Of a stretch of 64,000 bases of DNA, positions 31,285 through 42,243 are shown one piece after another. The notes beneath the pieces were generated by a model that was not told the DNA's origin, did not search any database, and saw only the letters and a program-made list of their open reading frames with translations. Numbering within the stretch: the stretch's first letter is position 1; every line of letters starts with the position of its first letter. The position numbers and the translations under genes are program-made. Source of the DNA: Hermatobates lingyangjiaoensis. Taxonomy: Eukaryota > Arthropoda > Insecta > Hemiptera > Hermatobatidae. The stretch lies in contig JAPFBL010000167.1 of the NCBI GenBank assembly GCA_026182355.1, positions 1-64,000 on the forward strand, written 5' to 3'.

Positions 31285-32548
31285 TATATATATCGTTTTC
31301 TATGGGTTGTCCGGGGAAAGGAATATGATTCGATGCGATGTTGACCAATGGGAGTAGAGTTACAGGTCCAAGTGTAAGGTCCCAGTTGCCCGCTACTCAG
31401 CAAAAAGCCTTTGCGTTCTGCCAATAGGTATAGAGGTTGCACAGTCCCTCTGTGTTAAATGATGTTTGGCAGAAAACATTAGCCTCACTTTACAGTGAAC
31501 TCCTGTTCCCTTTCTATTTTTGATTTTTGTGGTGGTTGGGTGTTGTTGTTGTTGTTTACTATTTTCTGTTACGGAGATTGCTGGATATTTAAATGATACT
31601 CTCGGTTGTTTACTGCGAAAAGCCGCCTTCATCTTCATGCCAACAGGGGTAGAGGTTGCACAGTCCCTCTTGATTATTAAGAGATGTTGACACTGGAATC
31701 CAACTTCTTCTCGTAGAAACATCTTCAAGTTGTAGGTTTTGTATATTGTTCTCTTCGGTTTCTTATGTTCATGTTTTTTCTTCAGTTGAATGTTATTGCT
31801 GCTATTGATGGGTGGCTGGTAGGTGATGAAAAGTTCTGCACTGTTGACCTGGTGGTGGTATTTGCGACATGTTTCAACCATTCTCTGGTTATCTTCAGGC
31901 AAGGAAATGGCCCAGACGTTGGTCCTTATATACAGTTTTCTATGGGTTGTCCGGGGAAAGGAATATGATTCGATGCGATGTTGACCAATGGGAGTAGAGT
32001 TACAGGTCCAAGCGTAAGGTCCCAGTTGCCCGCTGCTCAGCAAAAAGCCTTTGCGTTCTGCCAATAGGTATAGAGGTTGCACAGTCCCTCTGTGTTAAAT
32101 GATGTTTGGCAGAAAACATTAGCCTCACTTTACAGTGAACTCCTGTTCCCTTTCTATTTTTGATTTTTGTGGTGGTTGGGTGTTGTTGTTGTTTACTATT
32201 TTCTGTTACGGATATTGCTGGATATTTAAATGATACTCTCGGTTGTTTACTGCGAAAAGCCGCCTTCATCTTCATGCCAACAGGGGTAGAGGTTGCACAG
32301 TCCCTCTTGATTATTAAGAGATGTTGACACTGGAATCCAACTTCTTCTCGTAGAAACATCTTCAAGTTGTAGGTTTTGTATATTGTTCTCTTCGGTTTCT
32401 TATGTTCATGTTTTTTCTTCAGTTGAATGTTATTGCTGCTATTGATGGGTGGCTGGTAGGTGATGAAAAGTTCTGCACTGTTGACCTGGTGGTGGTATTT
32501 GCGACATGTTTCAACCATTCTCTGGTTATCTTCAGGCAAGGAAATGGC
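31285..32548. repeat. Tandem array of ~640-bp units, left part
   Basis: Unit 1 starts at about 31295 (GTTTTCTATGGGTTGTCCGG) and unit 2 at 31935. Unit 2 is interrupted at 32548 by the LINE. Copies are about 99% identical; the visible differences are mainly a GTT repeat number and a few bases. Each unit carries one hammerhead-like core on the minus strand. Long minus-strand frames exist, but 640 is not a multiple of 3, so the frame changes every unit. The array begins in (TA)n. Confidence 0.9.
31862..31902 (-). ncRNA. Hammerhead-like core of the 640-bp unit
   Basis: On the minus strand: stem I TTGC, CTGAAGA, T, stem II AACC-AGAGAAT-GGTT, GAAA, helix III ACATGT, C, then GCAA pairing perfectly with TTGC. 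Equivalent copies are at 32499-32539, 39756-39796 and 40396-40436. A core repeated once per tandem unit is the layout that would release unit-length RNA. Confidence 0.6.
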
Positions 32549-32571
32549 AAGGGTCAAGGGTCAAGGGTCAG
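32549..32571 (-). repeat. LINE 3' tail, (GACCCTT)3
   Basis: Plus strand AAGGGTC x3 immediately inside the target duplication. It takes the place of a poly(A) tail. Confidence 0.85.
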
Positions 32572-32823
32572 CTAGCCATGCACAGCAAGGTGCATGCCAA
32601 ATTAGTGGACAGGCATCTAGGCCTTTTACCACTTCATTCTCTAAATTAGTTAACTTGGCGGGATACAAGCTAAACTGGCGCTTTTACTTGTCCCTTGTAT
32701 TAAAAAGTAGAATTTCCTTGGCTAGTGTGAACCTTTGACCAGTGACCATCAGGCTTATGCAAATATAGACTAAAAATCAAGAAACATACATGAAAGTATT
32801 AAAAATAATAATAATTAATAATG

Positions 32824-33747
32824 AATCACATGGAGCCCATTCCACGGTCTACTCATCATCAAGCACACAGCACGAGAGCAAAGTTAGGAATTGCAAGACT
32901 GCATTCATAAATGCATTTGTCAACCCTGCCCTCATAGCTGTGGCCCCAAGGAACAAGCAGCACCCTCGGGCTCCATGGGGCCCTTAATACATGAAAGTAT
33001 TAATAATAGTAAGAATCATAATTAATAATATTTAATTATTTAATTAATCACATGGAGCCCATTCCACGGTCTACTCATCATCAAGCACACAGCACGAAAG
33101 CAGAGGTAGAAATTGCAAGACTGCATTCATAAATGCATTTGATCAACCCTGCATTCATAACTGCGGCCCCAAGGAACAAGCAGCACCCTCGGGCTCCATG
33201 GGGCACGTAATTATACTGATAATAAAATAAAATATAATAATCAATGAAACGATAATAATAATAATTATAATAATAATAAGATAAAAAGATAAAATAAATG
33301 TTCGATCACCTCTTGGAGGTGATTACCCTTTGAGGGTGTATACATTTTAATGAATACATTTAACGAGCCCACAATCCATCCATCGATAAGCACGCAGTCC
33401 AGAAACAGGGTTTGGAATTGCAAGAAACTGCATTCAAAAATGCATTTGTCAACCCCGGATTCCATGACTGCGGCCACCGAGAACAGCTGCATCCAAGCTC
33501 AATGTGAGAGACAGCAATGACAGTACAGTACAGTACAGTCTTAAGAACATACCCACCATAATACCTCTGTGAGTGCAGTCATACCCTTAAGGGGGAGTGC
33601 AGTCAATGCTAACACAATCCATCTATCGATAAGCACGCAGCCGGGAGCAGAGTTAAGAATTGCAAACTGCATTCAAAAATGCATTGGTCAACTCTGCATT
33701 CACACAACTGCGGCCACCAAGAACATCTGCATCCTATAGTACAGTGT
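32824..33747 (-). repeat. Four ~150-bp structured repeats in LINE 3' UTR
   Basis: Copies at about 32824-32982, 33047-33207, 33364-33504 and 33611-33747, spaced 223-317 bp apart. Copies 1-2 are bounded by CATGGAGCCC and GGGCTCCATG, able to close a long stem. All keep AATTGCAA-ACTGCATTCA, AATGCATT-GTCAACC and CTGCGGCC. Copies 2-4 are separated by a second element (ACCTCTTCGAGGTGATTGCC type) at 33307, 33563 and 33830. Probably an RNA structure used by the LINE machinery; this is inference. Confidence 0.75.
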
Positions 33748-33752
33748 AGGAG

Positions 33753-33784
<32 letters not shown>

Positions 33785-34155
33785 ATAAATGCAGTTAGGT
33801 ATATTCTTAAGACAATACGTAATCCTAATACCTCTTCGAGGTGATTGCCCTTACAGGGAGAAGACATTTATGAATTAATATATCAAAATAACAATTAAAT
33901 ATAAAGCTTATTTATAACACTATGGTGTGTTTTGAACACATATCTATCTTATTTTAAATTTATAAATAATTAATAATTACATAAATAGATTTTTCATTTT
34001 ATAACACAACATGGATTTATACTTATAATGTCCGTGGGTGAACCGCCAGCAGTTCATCTAGCATCCCGGACAGGATAATACAGGTTCATAAAAGCATTAC
34101 GTGTCTAGATTTAACTTATGCTCCTAGAGAGAGATTACAGCAATAGTAGTGCTAC
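33748..34155 (-). other. LINE 3' UTR proximal part
   Basis: Contains a plus-strand A run (33752-33782) and AT-rich sequence. No coding content. Confidence 0.5.
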
Positions 34156-36845
34156 TTATCCATTATCTGGAGGTTGGGTGGTTCTCCTTTTCAGGTTCCG
34201 TACAAGGACATTTTCACTTCCCTGTAGCTTGTTGTCCTCTCTGCTGGCAAGTCTCCAGATGAAACTGTCGATATGCTCCAGCCCCAGGTCCCTATGGAGA
34301 TCCCTGTTCCGAACATACCTCGGTGCTCCCGTCATTATCCGGGTTGCCCTGTTCTGAACACCTTGGAGGAGACCTCTAGAAGTGTTAGAAGCCTCAAACC
34401 AGGCCGATGACCCGTAAGTCATCACCGCCCTGATAAGAGTTTTATAAAGGCACACCTTAGCAGCCAGGGACACTCCCTTAGGCCCGATCAGCGGGCGAAG
34501 CATACCTAACAGCGCCTTTCCTTGACGTTTTCTGTCCTGCAAGTGGGGCCTGAAACTTAAAGAAGAGTCAAAAACTATTCCCAAGTACTTGACATGTTTT
34601 ACCTGTGGGACTTGGACGCCACCAAGCTTAACTGCTGGCCATCCACCCATTGGGCGTCGCCTTGAGAAGACAACGCATGAACTCTTGGTTGGGTTTGCCT
34701 TGATCCTCCACACCCGGTAGTATTCATCAACTTCACTTAGAAAGCTGTTGAGTTGACGGAACAGGGGCTTACGCACACTAGAACGCATGGCAACGACTGT
34801 GTCGTCAGCAAACATCCCAGTCATCGCAACCACCTTAACAGTAGTTCTCGGCACTGGGAAGTCATTTACGTACAAGTTAAACAACAAGGGGCCGAGAACG
34901 CTCCCTTGAGGCACACCTCTTCCCAGCGTTCGACAATCACTGAGTGTTCCCCCAACCTGAACCCTAAAGCGCCTGCCAGTCAGATATGATTTGACTATTT
35001 TAACAAACCATACCGGCAGTTTCGCCTCCGCTAACTTGTAGAGGAGCCCAGCATGCCAAACAGAGTCAAACGCTTTCTCCAAGTCCACGAAGACCGCAGC
35101 AGTTATTAGGCCGCGCCTTGTCCAGTGCTGAATTCCACCCCTGACGAAGTCCGTGAACCTCCTCAACTGGTGACTTGTTGAATGGCCTTTTCTAAATCCA
35201 AACTGGATATCCTGAAAGCAAAGAGAGTCATTAACCTTAAGTCTTATCAACTTCTCCAAGGCCTTTCCGATAACCGACAAAAGGCTAATTGGACGGTAGT
35301 TGGCAGCATGCCGACCACTCTTGCCTGGTTTTTTCAGCATGATTACGATTGCTTCTTTCCAGCAGTCTGGAAAGTGTGCTAGTCGCAAGCAAGCATTGAA
35401 AAGCGCAGTCAAGTTCAGGACAGCCTTCCAGGAGAGTGCCTTCATGATATCAGAAGTCACTCGGTCTCCCCCTGGAGCCTTCCTTTTCGGCATACTTACA
35501 ATTACCTCCCAGACCTCCTGTGGCGTCACGAAAACAGACTCAGAGGGTCGTTGGACATATTGAGTGATACTCATCTCTGCAATGTCATCTTCAAGAGTTC
35601 TAGGGTGTGCCCGGAAGACTTGGCTCAGGCATTCCAAGAATTCCTGAGCCTTGTCCTCCGCCCTCCATAACGCAACTCCCGAACTGTCCTCTAGAGACTC
35701 AGGTCTAGAGCGAGAGGCCTTCAATGCCTTGGCAATCCTCCAGACCTCAGGATTGCTCTTGTCTCCTTCTAGCTGTAGCTTGCTGAGCCATCGTCTCTCT
35801 CTGTAGTCAGCAATCTCGGCCCTCAGCTGCTTTGTGCACCAGTTTAGTTCTCTCTTGATATCTGGACGTCTGGTTCTCTGAAACAGGCGCTTCAATGAGT
35901 TCTTCTCCTTGACCTTGACCCGGAGGTATTGTGGCAAGGGATCGGGGTAAATGTTCCTGACAATCTCATGACTGCTCACCTTTAAGGCTTGAGTCAGAGA
36001 TGACGTGAACCTCACCACTTCCCTATCCACAGCCTCCGTAGTCTGCAGACTAGTGGGGATGGTGATCATACTTTCCATCTCTTTCCGAAACCGTTCCCAG
36101 TTCGTCCTACGAACAGTGCGGGTATCAAATGGAACATCCGGACTCCGCAGCGTCAAGAGTACAGGGCGGTGATCAGAGTTCAGGGCATCTAGCACCTGCA
36201 ACTCGGAAGACCATCCCAGTCCTCTCAGAACCGCAATATCCAAGATGTCTCCAGCATCCCCGCTCCGAACTTCAGAGTAGTGAGTCGGCTCATCTGGAGC
36301 AAGAACGTCACATCCCTCGCTGAGAGCAAAGCTGAGGAGTTTCCTGCCAGCAGGATTCCCCACACGACACCCCCAGGAGACATGCTTCGCATTGAGATCA
36401 CCAGCCACGAGTGTTGGCCTCGGAGAATTATGGCTCATGTTATTTACATCAAATAAACTGCGCAAATCCTCGCTGGGTAACCTGATGCCAGGAGGTTTAT
36501 ATACGGAGTACACATATAGGTTATGCTGTTCCAGTTGTAGTACGACTCCTGTATTTTCTATCACAGATGTAGGGCAGAGGGGAGAGTTGAGAACTTCAGC
36601 CCTGTCCTCACAAGAATGGCTGTTCCTCCACCCCGTCCATGGGCCCTGTCGCTTCGAACCACTGCGTAGCCTTTGATACTAAACCTCTGACCTTCTTTCA
36701 GAAAAGTCTCGCAGAGTAGTACCAAATCCGGTCTTTGATCCGAAAGCAGGTCAGTGAACTCTTCCTTCGACCTGCAAAGACCACGGACATTTATAAATAG
36801 AATGACCAGATTATCCCATTTATACTTACGTGGAGTCATCATCAT
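34156..36845 (-). pseudogene. LINE ORF2: endonuclease + reverse transcriptase (one frameshift)
   Basis: 36845-36561 starts MMMTPRKYKWDNLVILFINV and has the apurinic-type endonuclease N-terminus (INVRGL, LLCETFL). A frame change near 36605-36620 leads to 36564-34156 (802 codons). That frame has the rest of the endonuclease (VYKPPG, AGDLNAKH, GDILDIAV, NSDHRPVLLTL with the catalytic Asp-His), then RT blocks RKAPGGDRVT, NYRPISLLS, DLEKAFDSVWH, RGVPQGSVLGPLLFNLYVND, the catalytic FADDTVV, and the C-terminal TYGSSAWFEA and RNRDLHRDL. No RNase H. The enzyme would nick target DNA and copy the LINE RNA. Start chosen at the first of three ATGs overlapping the ORF1 end. The shift fits one missing base, which could be a real mutation or a consensus error. 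Confidence 0.9.
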
Positions 36846-38229
36846 GTGGTGATAACCCTCTCCCTGTCATCATGTTGTAGAGCATGGTTATGAAGCCATG
36901 CTCTTCCAACAGATCCATGATGACCTTCTTCGCTGCATCCCTCCCAGTTGAAGGCTGGGGTGGTGGAGCCTGCTGCGAAGGCCTTCCACCGACTGCCTGA
37001 CTAAAAGACTTAGTCAGGGCTGGCGGTGGTGGTGCTGGGATGAACTTCGGGGGGCGAGCCTTAGGCACCCTGGGAGCTTGCCTAAGCTTAGCCTCCTTGA
37101 AGGCCTGGCAGCCTCTGTAGCTGGCCGGGTGAGCCCCACCACAGTTGGCGCACTTGGCCGGTTCCTCCGGAGCCTTGGGGCATTCTCCATGCGCGTGCTT
37201 GCCTGCACACTTTACACACAGCGGCTCCAAGTTGCACCATCGCTGTGTGTGCCCAAGCTGCTGGCACCTGAAACATTGGACGGGGCCTGAGGGTCGCCTA
37301 GCTTTTTCAACAGTTACTGCTAGCCCTAAAACATGCTTTATACTTGGAGGTGCAGTACCCTCCATAGAGAATTCAAAGATGGGTAAGTTTCTCACGCCTG
37401 GGCGACCACCTTGATATCGTGGTCGCAGGGTCGTGAGTTGCTTGACCCTAGCATCTAGACCTTGGACCCTAAGGTCCTCTTCAATATCCCTCGGGTCGGT
37501 TTCGATGGGGAGGTACTTGATAACATACCTCTCCTTTGTTACCTCCCACGAGGGTTTGTAGGAAAAATACCCTACACCCAACTCCGTTAGGAGTTTGGTG
37601 CAGGCCATATAGACTTTCCGTGACTCACTAATGAGCCTTATATGCGACCCACCTGATGATAGTCTGATTGACTCCAAGAGGAACTTAGGGGCGGCCTTCC
37701 TAAATCTCTTGTAGTCCTCAATCTTCTTTATTAAGACCGGGGGAGGCTTTTTCTCATTTCCAGTGTCCTCCTTCCTGGCTGGTCTTTGAGGTCTGGGCGC
37801 TAGAGCCGGGAACTCCACCTGGGTGCTAAGCGCTTCCAGGTGAGGGAGAGAGTCTGCTCGTGTCATCTGCTCCTCTTCCTCTCTGGGGTCCTCTGAAAGA
37901 ACAGAGAACCTGTTAGATATGGGGGTCCGATCCCCAATACTTACCGGAGGGAGCGATGCCGCCTTCTTTTGTGCTCTGGTCAGAGGAGGGTCCCTCGTCT
38001 CGATCGCTTTCTTCAGAGATTTTTTCGTCTTTTTGATTTTAGGCGTCTCGGTTAGAATCTTTCCTTGTCCTCCTACTTCCTGTAACTGAACTATATTAGT
38101 ATTCTGAGAGCTATCCAAAAAGTTTTTTCCATATATTTCCTGACCTTTTTTGATCAGGGACTGCAGCAGAGACTGGGCCTGGTGGATCTGGCTAACCAGC
38201 TCCGTCAGGCCCGGGCTCGACCCAGACAT
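36826..38229 (-). CDS. LINE ORF1: Gag-like nucleic-acid-binding protein
   Basis: 467 codons, intact, ATG at 38229. N-terminal ~180 residues are Lys/Pro/Ser-rich. Residues ~190-315 fit the domain that precedes zinc knuckles in jockey/I-type Gag proteins (YFSYKPSWEVTKERYVIKYL, DPRDIEEDL, LPIFEFSMEG). Three knuckles follow: C319-C322-H327-C332, C338-C341-H345-C350 and C360-C363-H367-C374. The Pro-rich C-terminus ends in SPHDDDST. It would coat LINE RNA and escort it to chromatin. It overlaps ORF2 by 20 bases, so ORF2 is probably expressed by reinitiation or frameshifting. Confidence 0.92.
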   Translation of the reverse strand: MSGSSPGLTELVSQIHQAQSLLQSLIKKGQEIYGKNFLDSSQNTNIVQLQEVGGQGKILTETPKIKKTKKSLKKAIETRDPPLTRAQKKAASLPPVSIGDRTPISNRFSVLSEDPREEEEQMTRADSLPHLEALSTQVEFPALAPRPQRPARKEDTGNEKKPPPVLIKKIEDYKRFRKAAPKFLLESIRLSSGGSHIRLISESRKVYMACTKLLTELGVGYFSYKPSWEVTKERYVIKYLPIETDPRDIEEDLRVQGLDARVKQLTTLRPRYQGGRPGVRNLPIFEFSMEGTAPPSIKHVLGLAVTVEKARRPSGPVQCFRCQQLGHTQRWCNLEPLCVKCAGKHAHGECPKAPEEPAKCANCGGAHPASYRGCQAFKEAKLRQAPRVPKARPPKFIPAPPPPALTKSFSQAVGGRPSQQAPPPQPSTGRDAAKKVIMDLLEEHGFITMLYNMMTGRGLSPHDDDST

Positions 38230-39154
38230 CGCGGTGGCTTCCAGCCACCCCTAGGGTATGGCACTGGAATAAGTGGGAGAGGTGCTCAAGATGAGAGAGG
38301 AACAAGGAATGAGGTGGAGGAGGGGGCGTGTCTACCTGTGATGAGGAGGGGGATAGAGATGAATCTAGGTGGGGGAGCAGGTACGCAGCCCAAGGGCAGC
38401 GACCTGAAGGGATCAAAAATGGAGGATGGAGGGATTAACAATTCCTAGTACCGTATCGGTACCGTATAAACTATTTCTAAGAACTATCTAACACTCAACT
38501 GCACTTTAAACAAATAGAAGCTAGAGTAACAATTTTACACAATAACAACTATTTGTCACTACAACTACTTCCTAAGTACTAAGTTATAGAAATAGTAACA
38601 GTACTATTAGCGCCTTAAATATAACACTAAAGGTATCTAAAAAACTATCTTTACACTGTAAGAATAGACACTAGTAAGAAAACAATGAATAGGCTACGCT
38701 GGTGTGGCCTATCCACTAACAAGTTTAGAGAACAGTAACAGTATATTTAGCGTTAATGAACAACAATAAGACAATAAACTACTTTAACTTAATCTAATAC
38801 GAAAAGTACTAACTTTACACAGCAAAAAAAAGAGTTACTATAACAAAATAGAACTATTATACTAGCTTAATATTAAAAGGGATGAACAATTGAATAGACG
38901 AATATGATATTATAACAACTAGATACAAATATAAAAAATAACTACTTTAACAAAAATTTCAATAATATTAGTGATAATATTAACAATGAGAATAATATAA
39001 CACTGACTATAATATAACACAACACTGACTATAATATAATATATATAGAACAGAGATACTTATCTGCAGTGCGCAGCGAAGGCTGGGAAGTCCGGCAGCG
39101 GAGCAGCTCAGGTAGCGATACGCACTCGTCGAAGGTCTCCAAGGGAATGTATTG
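38230..39154 (-). promoter_or_regulatory. LINE 5' UTR / internal promoter region
   Basis: From the 5' target duplication to the ORF1 start. It is GC-rich at both ends (39060-39150 and 38230-38440) and AT-rich between. Jockey-type LINEs carry internal promoters here. No specific core-promoter element is claimed. Confidence 0.45.
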
Positions 39155-40498
39155 AAGGAAATGGCCCAGACGTTGGTCCTTATATACAGTTTTCTATGGG
39201 TTGTCCGGGGAAAGGAATATGATTCGATGCGATGTTGACCAATGGGAGTAGAGTTACAGGTCCAAGCGTAAGGTCCCAGTTGCCCGCTGCTCAGCAAAAA
39301 GCCTTTGCGTTCTGCCAATAGGTATAGAGGTTGCACAGTCCCTCTGTGTTAAATGATGTTTGGCAGAAAACATTAGCCTCACTTTACAGTGAACTCCTGT
39401 TCCCTTTCTATTTTTGATTTTTGTGGTGGTTGGGTGTTGTTGTTGTTGTTTACTATTTTCTGTTACGGATATTGCTGGATATTTAAATGATACTCTCGGT
39501 TGTTTACTGCGAAAAGCCGCCTTCATCTTCATGCCAACAGGGGTAGAGGTTGCACAGTCCCTCTTGATTATTAAGAGATGTTGACACTGGAATCCAACTT
39601 CTTCTCGTAGAAACATCTTCAAGTTGTAGGTTTTGTATATTGTTCTCTTCGGTTTCTTATGTTCATGTTTTTTCTTCAGTTGAATGTTATTGCTGCTATT
39701 GATGGGTGGCTGGTAGGTGATGAAAAGTTCTGCACTGTTGACCTGGTGGTGGTATTTGCGACATGTTTCAACCATTCTCTGGTTATCTTCAGGCAAGGAA
39801 ATGGCCCAGACGTTGGTCCTTATATACAGTTTTCTATGGGTTGTCCGGGGAAAGGAATATGATTCGATGCGATGTTGACCAATGGGAGTAGAGTTACAGG
39901 TCCAAGCGTAAGGTCCCAGTTGCCCGCTGCTCAGCAAAAAGCCTTTGCGTTCTGCCAATAGGTATAGAGGTTGCACAGTCCCTCTGTGTTAAATGATGTT
40001 TGGCAGAAAACATTAGCCTCACTTTACAGTGAACTCCTGTTCCCTTTCTATTTTTGATTTTTGTGGTGGTTGGGTGTTGTTGTTGTTGTTTACTATTTTC
40101 TGTTACGGATATTGCTGGATATTTAAATGATACTCTCGGTTGTTTACTGCGAAAAGCCGCCTTCATCTTCATGCCAACAGGGGTAGAGGTTGCACAGTCC
40201 CTCTTGATTATTAAGAGATGTTGACACTGGAATCCAACTTCTTCTCGTAGAAACATCTTCAAGTTGTAGGTTTTGTATATTGTTCTCTTCGGTTTCTTAT
40301 GTTCATGTTTTTTCTTCAGTTGAATGTTATTGCTGCTATTGATGGGTGGCTGGTAGGTGATGAAAAGTTCTGCACTGTTGACCTGGTGGTGGTATTTGCG
40401 ACATGTTTCAACCATTCTCTGGTTATCTTCAGGCAAGGAAATGGCCCAGACGTTGGTCCTTATATACAGTTTTCTATGGGTTGTCCGGGGAAAGGAAC
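39155..40498. repeat. Tandem array of ~640-bp units, right part
   Basis: End of unit 2 (39155-39188), unit 3 (39189-39828), unit 4 (39829-40468), and the first 30 bases of unit 5. Spacing is exactly 640 between GTTTTCTATGGG starts. Visible differences from the left part are few. Confidence 0.92.
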
Positions 40499-40922
40499 TA
40501 TAACAATATACAAAACCTACAGCTTGAAGATGTTTCTACGAGAAGAAGTTGGATTCCAGTGTCAACATCTCTTAATAATCAAGAGGGACTGTGCAACCTC
40601 TACCCCTGTTGGCATGAAGATGAAGGCGGCTTTTCGCAGTAAACAACCGAGAGTATCATTTAAATATCCAGCAATATCCGTAACAGAAAATAGTAAACAA
40701 CAACAACAACACCCAACCACCACAAAAATCAAAAATAGAAAGGGAACAGGAGTTCACTGTAAAGTGAGGCTAATGTTTTCTGCCAAACATCATTTAACAC
40801 AGAGGGACTGTGCAACCTCTATACCTATTGGCAGAACGCAAAGGCTTTTTGCTGAGCAGCGGGCAACTGGGACCTTACGCTTGGACCTGTAACTCTACTC
40901 TTATTGGTCAACATCGCATCGA

Positions 40923-40926
<4 letters not shown>
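40499..40926. repeat. Inverted partial 640-bp unit closing the array
   Basis: Runs as the reverse complement of the array from AACAATATACAAAACCTACA to GGTCAACATCGCATCGAATC, then (TA)n. The outermost sequences of the whole element (ATGATTCGATGCGATGTTGA at 31321 and its complement here) are therefore inverted relative to each other, like a foldback with a tandemly amplified arm. The hammerhead-like core lies outside the inverted part. Confidence 0.9.
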
Positions 40927-40984
<58 letters not shown>

Positions 40985-41460
40985 ATTATTGCTTTATATT
41001 ATCATGATTATATTATTGTAAGCTACATTATATTTACTCAATAAGAACTATAATGTACCATCCAAGATTTTAATGCATATTATGCCTTCTGGTGGAGCAT
41101 GTTGTACTATAATAATAATAAAATGTACGTGCAGTACTTTTTTGTTTTGTTAAAAAAGTTGTATAATAATTTTAACTTAACTTTTGTAGTACTTAGTTAT
41201 TTCTAAAGAATCTCAAATGATTAACAGTCCGTTCACACTCATAAAACTGGGACTTCGTTGACATCTGTTGGATTACCCCCAAGGTAAACAAACAGGATCA
41301 CTGCCTTGTAACTATCCTACTGACTGACTTAGCAACATGATAAAAAAGGAGTTTCATACTTTTCGTACAATACTGAAGCAAAATTTACAGGAAGTATTCG
41401 AAGAACAATCAATATGTAGTTAGATTTGTTGATGCATAGTTTAAATGAAATGATTTTTAT
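40925..41460. other. (TA)n tract, then AT-rich DNA
   Basis: (TA)n to 40980, then no recognised feature. Confidence 0.5.
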
Positions 41461-41464
41461 GTGA

Positions 41465-41765
41465 TATATTAAGAAAGCAGAAGTAAAGGATGAATAGGGC
41501 CAGATGCATTGAGACAGATAGGGCCGGCGGCTTGCTTTGACCAGAACTGCAAAGGATGCTGTTTCAAAGGGCTGGTCGACAAAGCGAAGTACCTTGTGGC
41601 CTGCAGCTACCAGTGGGCACACAGAGCTCATCTCAAAGCCTGTTTGTCAACGCTGCAATCGGATCTGCATTGTGCTCTGGAATGCCAGCCAGGGTCTCCC
41701 AGAGGCGATGCACTGTCAGTAAGATTGTCCTTCCGTAACTCTCTTACAAACTACCTTTATCATTC
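41465..41765 (+). other. GC-rich island with open frame, unrecognised
   Basis: About 300 bases of balanced composition in AT-rich DNA. One frame is open from 41509 into a TA tract (FDQNCKGCCFKGLVDKAKYL, VACSYQWAHRAHLKACLSTL, ALECQPGSPRGDALS). It is Cys-rich, and two other frames are also open for 60 codons, so coding status is unclear. It could be a host exon, a transposon fragment or foreign DNA. Confidence 0.3.
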
Positions 41766-41782
41766 ATCCAGCCAAACAATAA

Positions 41783-41833
<51 letters not shown>

Positions 41834-41989
41834 CAAAGTTTTCTTATCACGACCAAATATATTCTCCATTATTTTTCTTTACAAATTTCACAGTCAAAAA
41901 AAAATATGTTTATGTATTTATCTAAAACAAAATAAATGTTTATCAAGACTCGGCCAGTTCTTCAAGTTCAAATTTTAAAAGGGTAAAGA

Positions 41990-42201
41990 CTTTATATATA
42001 TACGAGTATATTGGTATAAATTGGCAGCAGATCCTCTTTTAAACAGGTATCATTAAATTAACCGCAGTATCGGCATTCAGGATCTTAAGACCGAGAGATT
42101 CGATCCTACTAACTAACCTCCTGCTAACAGGGTTCAACTGGAAAAGGAGTTGGCCAAGTGACATGCTAAATTAAAATCGATGACTCATGCTTAGTCATTG
42201 C

Positions 42202-42210
<9 letters not shown>
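41990..42210. repeat. PLE terminal fragments
   Basis: 42015-42100 on the minus strand resembles the terminal peptide segment (KILNADTAVN; AGATCCTCTTTTAAACAGGT is the GLLP-like end). 42153-42205 repeats GGCCAAGTGACATGCTAAAT from 25363. Confidence 0.55.

Positions 42211-42235
<25 letters not shown>

Positions 42236-42243
<8 letters not shown>

Larger units (their letters stand above)
32549..39154 (-). mobile_element. Near full-length LINE (jockey-superfamily type), 6.6 kb
   Basis: Flanked by the 11-bp repeat AAGGAAATGGC (32538-32548 and 39155-39165), which also restores the host array. Order on the minus strand: ~925-base 5' UTR, ORF1 (38229-36826), ORF2 (36845-34156, overlapping ORF1 by 20 bases), ~1.6-kb 3' UTR with internal repeats, and a 3' tail of three GACCCTT units in place of poly(A). 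It is complete at both ends and recent, since the array copies around it are nearly identical. One frameshift in ORF2 is the only defect seen. Confidence 0.9.

Noticed and set aside
31393..32557. 180-240 codon minus-strand frames in the 640-bp units as a real protein family
   Set aside because: The unit length is not a multiple of 3, frames end arbitrarily at unit borders, and the inverted partial unit gives the same frame on the other strand. Identity between frames only reflects DNA identity.
33752..33782. A run as the LINE poly(A) tail
   Set aside because: Wrong strand for the LINE, and the element extends 1.2 kb further to its target duplication.
34118..37414. Plus-strand open frames opposite LINE ORF1/ORF2
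   Set aside because: Antisense shadows of the GC-richer LINE coding sequence, without motifs.
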